Shown: in pieces, positions 10,100 to 19,308 of the stretch
Layout of the letters: the number at the start of each line of letters is the position of its first letter
Numbering within the stretch: the first letter of the stretch is position 1
Source: Methylopila jiangsuensis
GTDB lineage: Bacteria; Pseudomonadota; Alphaproteobacteria; Rhizobiales; Methylopilaceae
Assembly (NCBI RefSeq): GCF_027922305.1
Contig: NZ_BSFK01000005.1
Coordinates: 620,001 to 684,000, forward strand
DNA: 64,000 nucleotides
Reading direction: 5' to 3'
The notes under the pieces: generated by a model
What the model was told of the DNA's origin: nothing
The model's database searches: none
What the model saw: the letters and a program-made list of their open reading frames with translations, nothing else
Program-made: the position numbers and the translations under genes

Positions 10100-10737
10100 G
10101 CGCGGCGCCGGCGGCCGAGCCGTCGCGCGACTGCCCGGCCTGCCCGCGTCTGGTCGCGTTCCGGGAGGAGCAGCGGGCGGCCCGCCCCGCATGGTGGAAC
10201 GCGCCGGTCCCCTCCTTCGGGCCGCAGGCGCCGCGGCTGCTGATCGTGGGCCTCGCGCCGGGCCTTCAGGGGGCGAACCGGACGGGGCGCCCCTTCACCG
10301 GCGACTGGGCGGGCGACCTGCTCTACGCCACGCTGCTGAAGTTCGGCTTCGCGGACGGCGTCTATGACGAGCGGCCCGACGACGGCCTGACGCTGGTCGG
10401 CGCCCGCATCACCAACGCGGTGCGCTGCGTGCCGCCGCAGAACAAGCCCACGGGGCCGGAGATCGCGACCTGCCGGCCCTACCTCGAAAGCGAACTTGCG
10501 GCGCTTGGGGAACGCTCGGCGGTGGTGGCGCTCGGCCGCATCGCCCATGACAGCGTGTGCCGCGCGCTGTCCTTACGCCTCGCGGCCGCGCCCTTCGGCC
10601 ACGGCGCCCGCCACCCGGCAGGCGCCCTGACGCTGTTCGACAGCTACCATTGCTCCCGCTACAACACGAACACGGGCGTGCTGACCACGGAGATGTTCGA
10701 GGCGGTGTTCCGGGACGTGCGCGAGCATCTGGGCTGA
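10096..10737 (+). CDS. Uracil-DNA glycosylase, family 5 (UdgB type)
   Basis: A 213-residue base-excision enzyme. The signature [19 protein letters not shown] and the late [13 protein letters not shown] are typical of family 5 glycosylases, which remove uracil and also hypoxanthine and related deaminated bases from DNA. The Fe-S cluster ligands seem present: CPACPRL at the N terminus and later Cys residues in VRCVPP and TCRPYL. Translation starts at a GTG overlapping the NYN gene stop, so the two are coupled. Confidence 0.88.
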   Translation: MSAAPAAEPSRDCPACPRLVAFREEQRAARPAWWNAPVPSFGPQAPRLLIVGLAPGLQGANRTGRPFTGDWAGDLLYATLLKFGFADGVYDERPDDGLTLVGARITNAVRCVPPQNKPTGPEIATCRPYLESELAALGERSAVVALGRIAHDSVCRALSLRLAAAPFGHGARHPAGALTLFDSYHCSRYNTNTGVLTTEMFEAVFRDVREHLG

Positions 10738-10770
10738 GGCTAAAGCGCGGAAGCCCGGGGTTAAGCCGCG

Positions 10771-11661
10771 TTACTTGCAGTCGCTCGGCTTCAGGAACGT
10801 CAGCTCCTTCAGCTCGCCGTCCAGCACGAAGTCGCCGTAGTCGATCTTCATGGCCCGGCTGACGCCGTTCTCGTAGAGGTCGAAGCTCATGGCGTAGACC
10901 GGCGTCTGTTCGCCGCCCTCGTCGCGCTTGCCCTTCTCGAAGTAGCTGACCGAGACCGGCCAGCGCCTGGCGGCGCGCAGCTCCGGCCGCTTGGCGGCCT
11001 CCTCCACGTCCGCGGGTTCGCCCTCCAGCGGACGGCCGATCACCGCCAGGGTGTCGTAGCTCTTCTCGCCGGTCTCGGAGCCGTCATAGACCGGCGCCTC
11101 GATCAGGGTCTCGCCCTTTTCGGCGGCGGCGATGATGCGCTTCAGGTGCTCGGTCGGGAACAGCGTCCGTCCGTCGAACTCCTTCTCGCCCTTGTTCGGC
11201 TTCTTGAGCGTCACCCTGACCTCGTCGGCGGCGCGCTCGGCGCGGCCGTCGGTGTCCTTGTCGAGCTGCTGGTTCAGATAGTTCTGGGCGGTGAAGCGGA
11301 AGCTCTGGGCCTTGCCGTCCTCCCAGGTGGCGGCGCGCAGGTCCGAGACGTTGGTGTCGCCCTCACCGCTGCCGATCTCGGTCACCTGACGGAAGCTCAG
11401 CGCATAGCCGTCGCAGGCGTCGCCGGTGAACTCGTAGACGATGCGGCCGCGGATGCGGTCCACGCCGCTGGAGCCGCGCGTCTCCTTCAGCTTGAGCTCG
11501 TAGATCGCCCGGTGCGGCGCCAGCGCCGCGTCCGCCCATGCGGCGGGCATGGGGGCCAGCAGCGCGGCGGCCGCCGCGGAGGCGACCAGAACGGGCCGGA
11601 ACGTCGCAGTCAGGGTCGTCGCCACAGTGTCGAGCCTCGCAATCAAACCTTCGGCGGTCAT
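10771..11661 (-). CDS. eipB: EipB-type periplasmic envelope-integrity protein (DUF1849)
   Basis: A 296-residue exported protein. An N-terminal hydrophobic stretch (about residues 22-44, ending AAWADA) looks like a signal peptide. The mature part resembles EipB, a periplasmic beta-spiral protein needed for cell-envelope integrity in Brucella. The two cysteines that form the EipB disulfide appear to be kept: one in GDACDGY and one at the extreme C terminus (SDCK). Its partner in the envelope is not visible in the neighbourhood. It is transcribed convergently to the glycosylase gene and divergently from the RidA-like gene. Confidence 0.82.
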   Translation of the reverse strand: MTAEGLIARLDTVATTLTATFRPVLVASAAAAALLAPMPAAWADAALAPHRAIYELKLKETRGSSGVDRIRGRIVYEFTGDACDGYALSFRQVTEIGSGEGDTNVSDLRAATWEDGKAQSFRFTAQNYLNQQLDKDTDGRAERAADEVRVTLKKPNKGEKEFDGRTLFPTEHLKRIIAAAEKGETLIEAPVYDGSETGEKSYDTLAVIGRPLEGEPADVEEAAKRPELRAARRWPVSVSYFEKGKRDEGGEQTPVYAMSFDLYENGVSRAMKIDYGDFVLDGELKELTFLKPSDCK

Positions 11662-11824
11662 TGTGGCGCGCGTCCGCGTCGCGACGCAACGGCGTCCACG
11701 CGCCCATCATGCCGCGCAGCATGGCGGAAATGGGTCGCGGACGCTGGACCAATCTCCCGCTTGCCCGCGGGGAGCGCTTGCGCCACACCCCCATCCGTCG
11801 CCCGTTATTCAGGAGCCCCGCCCC

Positions 11825-12289
11825 ATGGCCGGACCGATCGAAGCCAAGCTCGCCGAACTCGGCGTCACCCTGCCGACCCCCGCCGCGCCGGTCGCGAACT
11901 ACGTGCCGGCGGTTGTGACTGGCGACCAGCTCTTCATCTCGGGCCAGCTTCCCATGGGCCCGGACGGCCTGTCGCTCACCGGCCGGCTCGGCGACGGCGT
12001 CTCCATCGAGGACGCGCAGGCGGCGGCGAAGCTCTGCGCCATCAACATCCTGGCCCAGGCCCGCGCCGCGCTGGGCGATCTGGAGCGCGTGGTCCGGGTG
12101 GTGAAGCTCGGCGCCTTCGTGGCCTCGACGCCGGAGTTCACGGACCACGCCAAGGTGGTGAACGGCGCCTCCGACTTCCTCGTGGCCGCGCTCGGCGACA
12201 GGGGCCGCCACGCCCGCTCCGCCGTCGGCGTCGCCGCGCTGCCGCTGGGCGCCGCGGTGGAGATCGACGCCGTGCTCGAGATCGCCTGA
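11825..12289 (+). CDS. RidA-family (YjgF/YER057c/UK114) protein
   Basis: A 154-residue trimer-forming family member. RidA enzymes hydrolyse reactive enamine/imine intermediates from PLP enzymes. Family features are LFISGQLPMGPDG, the helix INILAQARAALGDL, and ARSAVGVAALPLGAAVEIDA near the C terminus; the Arg in ARSAVG is at the catalytic Arg position. It is longer than archetypal RidA and closer to the ~150-residue subgroup, so activity on the classic substrate is an inference. AGGAG precedes the ATG. Only 4 nt separate it from the diesterase gene. Confidence 0.88.
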   Translation: MAGPIEAKLAELGVTLPTPAAPVANYVPAVVTGDQLFISGQLPMGPDGLSLTGRLGDGVSIEDAQAAAKLCAINILAQARAALGDLERVVRVVKLGAFVASTPEFTDHAKVVNGASDFLVAALGDRGRHARSAVGVAALPLGAAVEIDAVLEIA

Positions 12290-12293
12290 CGCC

Positions 12294-13085
12294 ATGCGCC
12301 CGCTCGACTGGCTGGTGGCGCGCCCGATCGCCCATCGCGGCCTGCACGACCGCGCCGCAGGCGTGATCGAGAACACGCCGAGCGCGGTGGCGGCCGCCGT
12401 CGAGCGGGGCTACGCCGTCGAGATCGACGTGCAGGGCTCGGCAGAGGGCGAGGCGGTGGTGTTTCACGACGCCACGCTGGAACGGCTGACCGAGGACAGC
12501 GGCGCGGTGGCCGAACGGCCGCTGGCGCGGCTGAGGGAGATCGCGCTGCGCGATTCGGCCGACCGCATCATGACGCTCGACGAGTGCATCGAGCTGGTGG
12601 GCGGCCGGGTTCCGCTGGTGATCGAGGTCAAGTCGTCCCGCTCCGGCGACACCCGCCTCGCCCGCCGGGTGGCGGAGATCGCGGGCAAACGCGGCGGCCC
12701 GCTCGCCATCAAGTCGTTCGATCCGCGCGCGCTGGTGCTCGCCCGCCAGCTCGCGCCGCACATTCCCCGCGGCGTGGTGGGCGAGGCCTTCTCCAACGCC
12801 GATCCGGCCTGGGCGCATCTCACCGGAGCGCAGCGCCTGTTCGCGCGCAACATCCTGCACTGGCGGGCGACGCGGCCCGACTTCCTGTCCTGGCATGTGC
12901 GCGATCTCGACCGCTTCGCGGTGCGCGCCGCGCGGCGCTCGGGCCGGCCGGTGATGACCTGGACGGTGCGCACGCCCGAGGACGTGGCGAAAGCCGCGAG
13001 CGGCGCCGACCAGATCGTGTTCGAGGGCTTCACGCCGAACGGCCCCGCGCCGACCCCCTTGGACGAAGGTCGCGAGGCCGGCTAG
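12294..13085 (+). CDS. Glycerophosphodiester phosphodiesterase family protein
   Basis: A 263-residue GDPD-type TIM barrel. PIAHRGLHD with the catalytic His, then ENTPSAVAAAVERGYAVEIDV with acidic metal ligands, and VVFHDATLERLT are the classic motifs. It should hydrolyse glycerophosphodiesters to glycerol 3-phosphate and an alcohol. I see no signal peptide, so it is probably cytoplasmic. It is in one operon with the RidA-like gene and likely the acyltransferase. Confidence 0.9.
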   Translation: MRPLDWLVARPIAHRGLHDRAAGVIENTPSAVAAAVERGYAVEIDVQGSAEGEAVVFHDATLERLTEDSGAVAERPLARLREIALRDSADRIMTLDECIELVGGRVPLVIEVKSSRSGDTRLARRVAEIAGKRGGPLAIKSFDPRALVLARQLAPHIPRGVVGEAFSNADPAWAHLTGAQRLFARNILHWRATRPDFLSWHVRDLDRFAVRAARRSGRPVMTWTVRTPEDVAKAASGADQIVFEGFTPNGPAPTPLDEGREAG

Positions 13086-13120
13086 TTTCGGCGTCTCCGA
13101 TCCACCGTCCCTGAGGGCGA

Positions 13121-14308
13121 ATGGCCTCCGACCCCGCCTTTCGCGCCCGCATCGTCGAACGCATCGCCGAGATTTCGGCCGAGGACTGGAACGCCTGCGC
13201 GCGCGCGGGCGGCGCGGCGTACAACCCCTTCGTCGATCACCGCTTCCTGAAGGCGCTGGAGGACGCGGGCTGCGTCGGCGGCCGCAGCGGCTGGACGCCC
13301 TGCCATGTGGTTCTGGAGGACGACGACGGGCTCGCCGGCGTCGCGCCCTGCTACGTCAAGGGCCACAGCCAGGGCGAATACGTGTTCGACCACGCCTTCG
13401 CCGACGCCTATGAGCGCGCGGGCGGCGACTATTACCCCAAGCTGCAGGTGGCCGTGCCGTTCACGCCCGTGACCGGGCCTCGGCTGATGGCGGCGCCTGG
13501 TCGCGACCGCGCTCTGGCCCGCTCCGGCCTCGCCGCGGCGCTCCGGGGCCTGATGCGCCAGACGGAGACCTCGTCCGTCCACGTCACATTCACGACCGAA
13601 GAAGAACAGGAGGGACTCGCGGCGGGCGGCTTCCTGCCCCGCACCGACCGGCAGTTCCACTGGCGGAACGATGGCTACGGCTCCTATGACGACTTCCTGG
13701 CCACCCTCGCCTCCCGCAAGCGCAAGCAGCTCAAGCGGGAGCGGCGGGAAGCGCTGGCGGACGGGCTGACGGTGCGCCACGTCACCGGCGCCGACCTGAC
13801 CGAGGCGGACTGGGACGCCTTCTTCGGCTTCTACATGGACACCGGCGCCCGCAAATGGGGCCGCCCCTATCTCAACCGCCGCTTCTTCAGCCTGATCGGG
13901 GAGACCATGCCGGAGGCCGCGCTCCTGGTGCTGGCGGAGGAGAACGGCCGCCCCATCGCCGGCGCGCTCAACTTCATCGGCGGCGACGCGCTGTACGGCC
14001 GCTACTGGGGCGCGGTCGAGGACCGGCCGTTCCTGCATTTCGAGCTCTGCTACCACCAGGCGATCGACGCGGCCATCGCCCGCGGGCTGCCGCGGGTGGA
14101 GGCCGGCGCCCAAGGGGAGCACAAGCTCGCCCGCGGCTATCTGCCGGAGATCACCCGTTCCGCCCATCTGTTCGCCGACGCCGGCCTGCAACGGGCGGTC
14201 GCGGACTACCTCGCGCGCGAGCGGAAGCATGTGGCGCAGGAGCGTCAGGCGTTAACCGAATCTTCGCCGTTCCGTCATGCGACCGAAGGCGGCGGCGACG
14301 ACGCTTGA
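13121..14308 (+). CDS. FemAB/GNAT-like acyltransferase (COG3146 family)
   Basis: A 395-residue protein of the family often annotated as GNAT or peptidoglycan-biosynthesis/recognition protein. Recognisable stretches are YNPFVDHRFLKALEDAG near residues 30-45, SRKRKQLKRERREAL in the middle, and GGDALYGRYWGAVED and GAQGEHKLARGY in the C-terminal half. The acyl donor and acceptor are unknown. It begins 35 nt after the diesterase gene with GAGGG upstream. Confidence 0.8.
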   Translation: MASDPAFRARIVERIAEISAEDWNACARAGGAAYNPFVDHRFLKALEDAGCVGGRSGWTPCHVVLEDDDGLAGVAPCYVKGHSQGEYVFDHAFADAYERAGGDYYPKLQVAVPFTPVTGPRLMAAPGRDRALARSGLAAALRGLMRQTETSSVHVTFTTEEEQEGLAAGGFLPRTDRQFHWRNDGYGSYDDFLATLASRKRKQLKRERREALADGLTVRHVTGADLTEADWDAFFGFYMDTGARKWGRPYLNRRFFSLIGETMPEAALLVLAEENGRPIAGALNFIGGDALYGRYWGAVEDRPFLHFELCYHQAIDAAIARGLPRVEAGAQGEHKLARGYLPEITRSAHLFADAGLQRAVADYLARERKHVAQERQALTESSPFRHATEGGGDDA

Positions 14309-14361
14309 CGTGGGGCGGCCGCGTCCGCATGCCTTTGGCCCCGGAAGCGGAGGAGGACCCG

Positions 14362-14787
14362 ATGGCCGACTACGACAACGACAACGTCTTCGCCAAGATC
14401 CTGCGCGGCGACCTGCCGTGCCACAAGGTCTACGAGGACGACGCCGTAATCGCCATCATGGATGTGATGCCCCGCGCCGACGGCCATGTGCTGGTGATTC
14501 CCAAAGCGCCCTCGCGCAACATGCTCGACATCGCGCCGGAAACCATCGCGCCCCTGTTCGAGGCGGTGGCGAAACTCGCGTCAGCGGTGAAAGCCGCCTT
14601 CGGGGCGGAAGGCGTCACCATCCAGCAGTTCAACGAAAGCGCCGGCGGACAGGTGATCTTTCACACCCATGTCCATGTGCTGCCGCGCTTCACCGACGTG
14701 CCGCTGAAGCCCCACACCGGCCAGATGGAGAGCCCCGAGGTTCTGGCGCTGCACGCCGACAAGGTCCGCGCCGCGCTCGACGCCTGA
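14362..14787 (+). CDS. HIT-family nucleotide hydrolase/transferase
   Basis: A 141-residue histidine-triad protein with the active-site motif HTHVHVLPR starting at residue 101. HIT proteins cleave nucleoside phosphoramidates or dinucleotides. The N-terminal part (NVFAKILRGDLPCHKVYEDD) is typical of the Hint-like branch. A perfect AGGAGG lies at 14351-14356. It is the last gene of a plus-strand run and converges on azlD with a 4-nt gap. Confidence 0.93.
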   Translation: MADYDNDNVFAKILRGDLPCHKVYEDDAVIAIMDVMPRADGHVLVIPKAPSRNMLDIAPETIAPLFEAVAKLASAVKAAFGAEGVTIQQFNESAGGQVIFHTHVHVLPRFTDVPLKPHTGQMESPEVLALHADKVRAALDA

Positions 14788-14791
14788 CGGC

Positions 14792-15139
14792 TCAGGCGCC
14801 CAGCGCCCACACCCCGCCGATGAGCGCGATCTCGCCGGCGAGGATGCCCGCCGCGAGCGAGCGGCGGGCGACGGCGTAGCCCACGACGCCGCAGCTCACC
14901 GCCGCGAGCCGCAGCCACAGCGGCGCGAGCGCCAGTTCGCCCGCGGGATAAAGCAGCAGCTTCGCCACAAGCGCCGCCACGAGCGCGGTCGCCACCATCC
15001 GCACCCAGGCGAACAGGCCGCTGTCCTCGTCGATCCGCGCCGAGAACAGCACGCCCAGAACGCGCCACAGGTCGTTGGCGAGGAACGCCAGCACCACTGC
15101 GAGCAGCAGGGTGGCGGGATCGAGCGCCGCGTGGCTCAT
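14792..15139 (-). CDS. azlD: Branched-chain amino acid exporter small subunit AzlD
   Basis: A 115-residue membrane protein with about four hydrophobic segments, typical of AzlD. Together with AzlC it forms a LIV-E type exporter for branched-chain amino acids or their analogues. The ATG overlaps the azlC stop (ATGA at 15136-15139). The substrate is not shown by sequence. Confidence 0.85.
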   Translation of the reverse strand: MSHAALDPATLLLAVVLAFLANDLWRVLGVLFSARIDEDSGLFAWVRMVATALVAALVAKLLLYPAGELALAPLWLRLAAVSCGVVGYAVARRSLAAGILAGEIALIGGVWALGA

Positions 15140-15894
15140 GACGCGCGCTTCCGGCCCGCGACGCGTTCGATCGCGAAGGCGGCCGTGCCGCCGACCAGCC
15201 CCACCAGCAGCAGGTCGAATTTCGGCGTGAGCATCGTGAACAGCGGCGCGAGCACGAGGCCGAAGCCCAGCGCCAGCCGCTCGCCGAGCGTGCGCGAACT
15301 CCGCTCCAGCGACAGCAGGAAATAGAGCGGCGACAGCGCCAGAAGCCCGATGGAGAGCGCCGGCGGCAGCAGGCCCGCCGCCGCATGGCCCGCCGCCGTG
15401 GCGAGCGCGCTGCCGAAGGTGAGCATGTTGGACAGGCCGATGAAGAACGGCATGCGCGCCGGACGCGGCAGCATGGGCGTCAGCCGGAGCCCTTCGAACC
15501 AGGCCGTCACCGCCACGTAATGCGCCGCGAACAGCCGACCGGCGAAGGTGGTGCGCTCGGAGCGCAGCACTGGCAGGATCGACACCACCATCGGCAGCAA
15601 CCGCACGCCGGACACCGACACGGCGAGCGTGGCGGCGGCGAGCCCCGCCCCGCTCGCCAGCGCGCCCGCGAGCACCACCTGCGCCGGCGCCGCCCAGACC
15701 AGGAGGGTGGAGAAGGTCGCGATCCACAGCGGCCAGCCGAAATCATGCGTCATGGCGCCGAAACCGAAGAACGAGCCGAACAGCACGATTCCTGGCGTGG
15801 ACAGGCCGCCTTTCGCGCCCGCCCAGGCCCAGGCCAGATCGCTACGCTCCGCCCCGGCGCGCTCCGGCGACTCGTCGTGGTTGGGATCGGTCAT
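15136..15894 (-). CDS. azlC: Branched-chain amino acid exporter large subunit AzlC
   Basis: A 252-residue inner-membrane protein with several hydrophobic segments. GIVLFGSFFGFGAMTHDFG near the N terminus and the segment around PAQVVLAGALASGAGLAAA match the AzlC family. It pairs with the overlapping azlD. The 274 nt upstream, to the tRNA-Pro gene, holds no gene I can support and probably contains its promoter. Confidence 0.87.
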   Translation of the reverse strand: MTDPNHDESPERAGAERSDLAWAWAGAKGGLSTPGIVLFGSFFGFGAMTHDFGWPLWIATFSTLLVWAAPAQVVLAGALASGAGLAAATLAVSVSGVRLLPMVVSILPVLRSERTTFAGRLFAAHYVAVTAWFEGLRLTPMLPRPARMPFFIGLSNMLTFGSALATAAGHAAAGLLPPALSIGLLALSPLYFLLSLERSSRTLGERLALGFGLVLAPLFTMLTPKFDLLLVGLVGGTAAFAIERVAGRKRAS

Positions 15895-16168
15895 GGGATC
15901 GCCGGCCCTGCTCTGCTGCGGCGCAAAAGCCGCCGCCAGCCCTTAACGCGGCGCGGACGCTTTCCACAAGGCGCGTTTTCCAGAGAAGCAGACCAAATTT
16001 GAGCGGGTGATCGCCACATGCGCCGGATGCGGCGGCTGGCGCCGGACGCAGGCTGGCGCACCGCAAACGCGGTTCTCGTTCGCAGGCTGGATGATGGACG
16101 CCGTCACGGCGGACATCGAGACCCTTTGCGCGGGCTTCGGGAAAGCCCAAAGGTCTCAACAGGTCGGC

Positions 16169-16245
16169 TGGTCGGAGTGGCAGGATTCGAACCTGCGACC
16201 CCCTCGTCCCGAACGAGGTGCGCTACCAGGCTGCGCTACACTCCG
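16169..16245 (-). tRNA. tRNA-Pro(CGG)
   Basis: A 77-nt cloverleaf on the minus strand. The acceptor stem is CGGAGTG/CACTCCG, the T-loop GGTTCGAATC is standard, and the anticodon CGG lies in the loop between CCTCG and CGAGG. The 3' CCA is encoded at 16169-16171. Confidence 0.97.
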
Positions 16246-16341
16246 TGGCCGATGGCGGCCCTTATAGGAGGGACCGGGACGGCGCGCAAGCGCGCTCAAC
16301 CCTCAAGGACGATTTTCCCCAGCCTGAGCGTCAAACCATCC

Positions 16342-16367
16342 GGAACCTTTGGCGCAGGCGAGACGTT
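16342..16367 (+). promoter_or_regulatory. Candidate EcfG general stress response promoter
   Basis: GGAAC at 16342-16346 and CGTT at 16364-16367 are 17 nt apart, matching the alphaproteobacterial EcfG sigma consensus GGAAC-N16/17-CGTT. Transcription would begin near 16375 and read into the ElaB/YqjD-like and CsbD genes, both of stress-associated families. Confidence 0.65.
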
Positions 16368-16465
16368 CTAGGAGCGATCGCAACGCAAAAGCGCTGCATC
16401 TTCCGCCACTTGGCGAGGAGCACCGCTTTGTTGGGCGAACTTTTGGCATGGAGGACGTCACGCCC

Positions 16466-16774
16466 ATGGCTCAGCAAGACCTTTCTGATTCCGCCGACGA
16501 TCTGGCGGACGGCGTATCGGACGCTGGCCGAAAAGCCGGAGATGGCGCTCGCAGCGCGGGCGAAAGCGTCGCGGACACCGTGGAGCGGATCTCGGATCGA
16601 ACGGAGCACGCGGTGCGCCGCGCCGGACGGCGTGGACAGCGCGCCTTCGACGAGGCCTCGGACGATCTAGAGGCGCGTTCCGAATCGCTTGAGCAGGCCA
16701 TCCGGCGCAACCCGCTGGGCGCGGCCGCAGGCGCTCTGTTCGTGGGCTTCGTGATCGGCCGCTTCATGGCCTGA
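16466..16774 (+). CDS. ElaB/YqjD/DUF883-like membrane-anchored small protein
   Basis: A 102-residue protein with a long charged, helical, Ala/Asp/Arg-rich body and one C-terminal hydrophobic segment (NPLGAAAGALFVGFVIGRFM, about residues 80-100) carrying a glycine-zipper pattern. This is the architecture of ElaB/YqjD proteins, tail-anchored in the inner membrane; in E. coli they are stationary-phase proteins that can bind ribosomes. I place the start at 16466 because GGAGG is at 16450-16454; an in-frame ATG at 16448 is possible. It lies downstream of the EcfG-type promoter. Confidence 0.75.
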   Translation: MAQQDLSDSADDLADGVSDAGRKAGDGARSAGESVADTVERISDRTEHAVRRAGRRGQRAFDEASDDLEARSESLEQAIRRNPLGAAAGALFVGFVIGRFMA

Positions 16775-16823
16775 CGCCACCACAGACGTCACGTCACACC
16801 TAAAACACAGAGGAGATGCACTC

Positions 16824-17009
16824 ATGGTCGACAGCAACACCGTCAAGGGCGCCATCAAGGAAACCGTCGGCAAGGGCAAGGAAGCCGTGGGCAGGGCCAC
16901 CGGCAACCACAAGCTCGAGGCCGAAGGCAAGGTGGAGCAGGTGGAAGGCAAGACCCAGAAGACCGTCGGCAAGGCCACCGAGGCCGTGAAATCCGCCGCT
17001 CGTCACTGA
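16824..17009 (+). CDS. CsbD-family stress protein
   Basis: A 61-residue, highly charged, Lys/Glu/Gly-rich protein with the CsbD pattern KGAIKETVGKGKEAVGRATG followed by EGKVEQVEGKTQKTVGKA. CsbD-like proteins are strongly induced by general stress in many bacteria, but their molecular role is unknown. GAGGAG precedes the ATG. It lies 49 nt after the ElaB-like gene and is closed by a strong hairpin, so both probably share one transcript. Confidence 0.88.
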   Translation: MVDSNTVKGAIKETVGKGKEAVGRATGNHKLEAEGKVEQVEGKTQKTVGKATEAVKSAARH

Positions 17010-17031
17010 CCGAAAACCGCATTCCGCGTGC

Positions 17032-17060
17032 GAAAGGCCCGGGCTCAGCCCGGGCCTTTC
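17032..17060. terminator. Bidirectional terminator between csbD-like gene and phoX
   Basis: A perfect 13-bp stem (17032-17044 and 17048-17060) with a 3-nt loop and CCTTTC at the end of the right arm. It is symmetric, and so can serve both converging genes. Confidence 0.75.
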
Positions 17061-17141
17061 GTCGTTTCAGCCGCGCTCGATGCAGGAATCGGTCCGGCCT
17101 CGCTTCGCCTTTGGCGGCAGGACGGCAGGCCCCGCCAGGCT

Positions 17142-19163
17142 TCACCCGCCGATCAGGCCGCCGTCCTTGCGGCGGATGGCGACCACGGCGGGGCGCGGCA
17201 GAGACTCTCCGTCCGGCCAGGACGAGACTTTGTTCGGGACCAGACCGCCCTCGCCCGGATGCTGGATGGCGCAGAACAGCGTGCGGCCGTCGTCGGTGAA
17301 CTCCGGCCCGCACACCTCCGCGCCGCTGGGCGCGCTGAGGAACTGGCGCAGATGGCCCCGGTGCGGCCCTTCGGTCGGAACCGCGTGCAGCGCGTCGTTC
17401 GGCGCGCCGATGCCCTCGGTCTTCGGCTGGCCGTCGGTGGCGATCCAGAGATTGCCATGGGGGTCGAAGGCGATGTTGTCCGGATAGGCGATCTTGCTGA
17501 GCGTCGAGGGGTCGGCGTAGCCGGCGTAGAAGGTGGCGGCGGTGGGGAGCCCCGCCCGGATCTCTTCCGGTTTCGTCTTCAGGTCCACGGCCGGGTCGCC
17601 GCAGAGCAGGAACACGCTCCAGCGAAAGCGGGTCGCGCCGTGGTCGCCGCCGTCCTCGACCAGCTCGATGATGTGGCCGTTCAGGTTGGCGACGCGGGGA
17701 TTGGCGGCGTCGGCGCCCTTCGGCTCGCCGGGCGCGGGCCGTTTGCTGTTGTTGGTCATGGTCATGTAGACCTTGCCGCCCACCGGGTTCGGCTGCACGT
17801 CCTCGGGCCGGTCCATGGCGGTGGCGCCCACGGCGTCGGCGGCGAGCCGCGTCTTGATCAGGATCTCGCCCTGGTCGGCGAAGCGGCCCTTGAGCGCCGG
17901 ATTGTCGATCGTCAGCGGCAGCCACTCGCCGGTTCCGTCGTCGTGGAACCTGGCGACATGAAGCGTCCCCTCGTCCAGCAGGCCGAAACCGGCCTTGCGG
18001 TCGGCGGGATCGAACGCGCGGCTTGAGACGAACTTGTAGACGTAGTCGAACTGCTGGTCGTCGCCGGTGTAAACCGCGACCCGGCCGTCCTTCGCCAGCG
18101 CCGTGGTGGCCGCCTCATGCTTCATGCGGCCGAGCGCGGTGCGCTTCACCGGCTGGAAGGCGGGATCGTAGGGGTCGATCTCCACCACCCAGCCGAAGCG
18201 GAACGCCTCGTGCGGCTCCTTGGTCACGTCGAACCGGTCGAAGAAGGCCTCCCAGCGCGCGGGCGACTCCTTCCTGCTGACGCCATAGCGGGCATGGACG
18301 GCTTTCAGGTCGGGGTCCTGCGCCTGTTCGGCGTTGGCGAAGTAGTAGTTGAAGTTCTCCTCGCAGGTCAGCCACGTGCCCCACGGCGTCTTGCCCCCGG
18401 AGCAGTTGTTGACCATGCCAAGCACGGTGCGGCCCTCCGGGTCGGCCGCGGTGCGCAGCAGCCGGTGGCCGGCGGCGGGGCCGGCGATGGCCATGGGGGT
18501 CGTGGCGTCGATGCGACGGTTGAAGCGCGAGCCGCGCGCCACGCGCCAGCCGTCCGGCCCCGGCGCGATCTCCACCACCGAGCCGCCGTGGGCCGCCATC
18601 TCGATCTCGGCCTGGGCGCGGTTCACGCCCGGCTCGTAAGGCGCGAACATGTCCTCGCCGCTGGTGTACTCGTGGTTCGCCACCAGCAGCAGGTTCGGGC
18701 CGCCCTCGACCGGAAACACGCCGACGAAATCGTTGTTGAAGCCGAACTGCCGCCGCTGCGCCTCGGGCGTCTGGGCGCCGGCGTCGAACTCCGGAGCGTC
18801 CTCAAACAGCGGATCGCCCCAGCGGATCAGCACCTGATGGTCGTAGCCCTCGGGCGTGATCAGACGATCCTCCTTCGACGGCGCGATCGGCGCGAAGGCG
18901 AGCGGATCGGAGCCGGCCGCCGTGGCGTCCGCGCGAACCTCCCCCGCGGTCAGCAGCACGGGAACCGCGGCGGCGCCGGCCGCGCCGGCGAGAAACGCCC
19001 GCCGATGCAGATGACGGCCAAGCACCGCGGCGAAGCTCTCGTTCGCCGGCCGCGCGCCGGCGTCGGCATGGAGGCCCGGCCGGTCCACGCCTTCGATCTC
19101 GCAGGTTTCGGCCGCGACGGCGCGGGCGCGGGCGGCTTCGGCGGCGGTCGGTCGCTGGGACAT
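17142..19163 (-). CDS. phoX: PhoX-type alkaline phosphatase (DUF839), Tat-exported
   Basis: A 673-residue phosphatase that releases phosphate from organic esters outside the cytoplasm. A twin-arginine signal (HRRAFLAGAAGAAAVPVLL) lies near residues 53-72, after an unusually long hydrophilic N region. The PhoX core is clear: VANHEYTSGEDMF, NNCSGGKTPWGTWLTCEENF with the Cys that bridges the iron centre, HEAATT, and CGPEFTDDGRTLFCAIQHPG near the C terminus. PhoX enzymes use calcium and iron. Start chosen at 19163. I found no convincing Pho box upstream. Confidence 0.9.
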   Translation of the reverse strand: MSQRPTAAEAARARAVAAETCEIEGVDRPGLHADAGARPANESFAAVLGRHLHRRAFLAGAAGAAAVPVLLTAGEVRADATAAGSDPLAFAPIAPSKEDRLITPEGYDHQVLIRWGDPLFEDAPEFDAGAQTPEAQRRQFGFNNDFVGVFPVEGGPNLLLVANHEYTSGEDMFAPYEPGVNRAQAEIEMAAHGGSVVEIAPGPDGWRVARGSRFNRRIDATTPMAIAGPAAGHRLLRTAADPEGRTVLGMVNNCSGGKTPWGTWLTCEENFNYYFANAEQAQDPDLKAVHARYGVSRKESPARWEAFFDRFDVTKEPHEAFRFGWVVEIDPYDPAFQPVKRTALGRMKHEAATTALAKDGRVAVYTGDDQQFDYVYKFVSSRAFDPADRKAGFGLLDEGTLHVARFHDDGTGEWLPLTIDNPALKGRFADQGEILIKTRLAADAVGATAMDRPEDVQPNPVGGKVYMTMTNNSKRPAPGEPKGADAANPRVANLNGHIIELVEDGGDHGATRFRWSVFLLCGDPAVDLKTKPEEIRAGLPTAATFYAGYADPSTLSKIAYPDNIAFDPHGNLWIATDGQPKTEGIGAPNDALHAVPTEGPHRGHLRQFLSAPSGAEVCGPEFTDDGRTLFCAIQHPGEGGLVPNKVSSWPDGESLPRPAVVAIRRKDGGLIGG

Positions 19164-19308
19164 GGGCGGACAAGCCTTCGTGCGGGCGCGGAACCGCGCC
19201 ACATTCTGGAACCGTTCGTATCTGCCCTGCGGAGATGTCACTGGTTTGACGTCCTGGACCGCGCTTCTTCTTGCGGGCCTGCGCGCCGCGCGGCACAAGG
19301 GGCGCGCC

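Noticed and set aside
19164-19308. A Pho box for phoX
   Set aside because: TGTCAC and TGACGTC occur, but they do not form two CTGTCAT-like repeats at the proper spacing.
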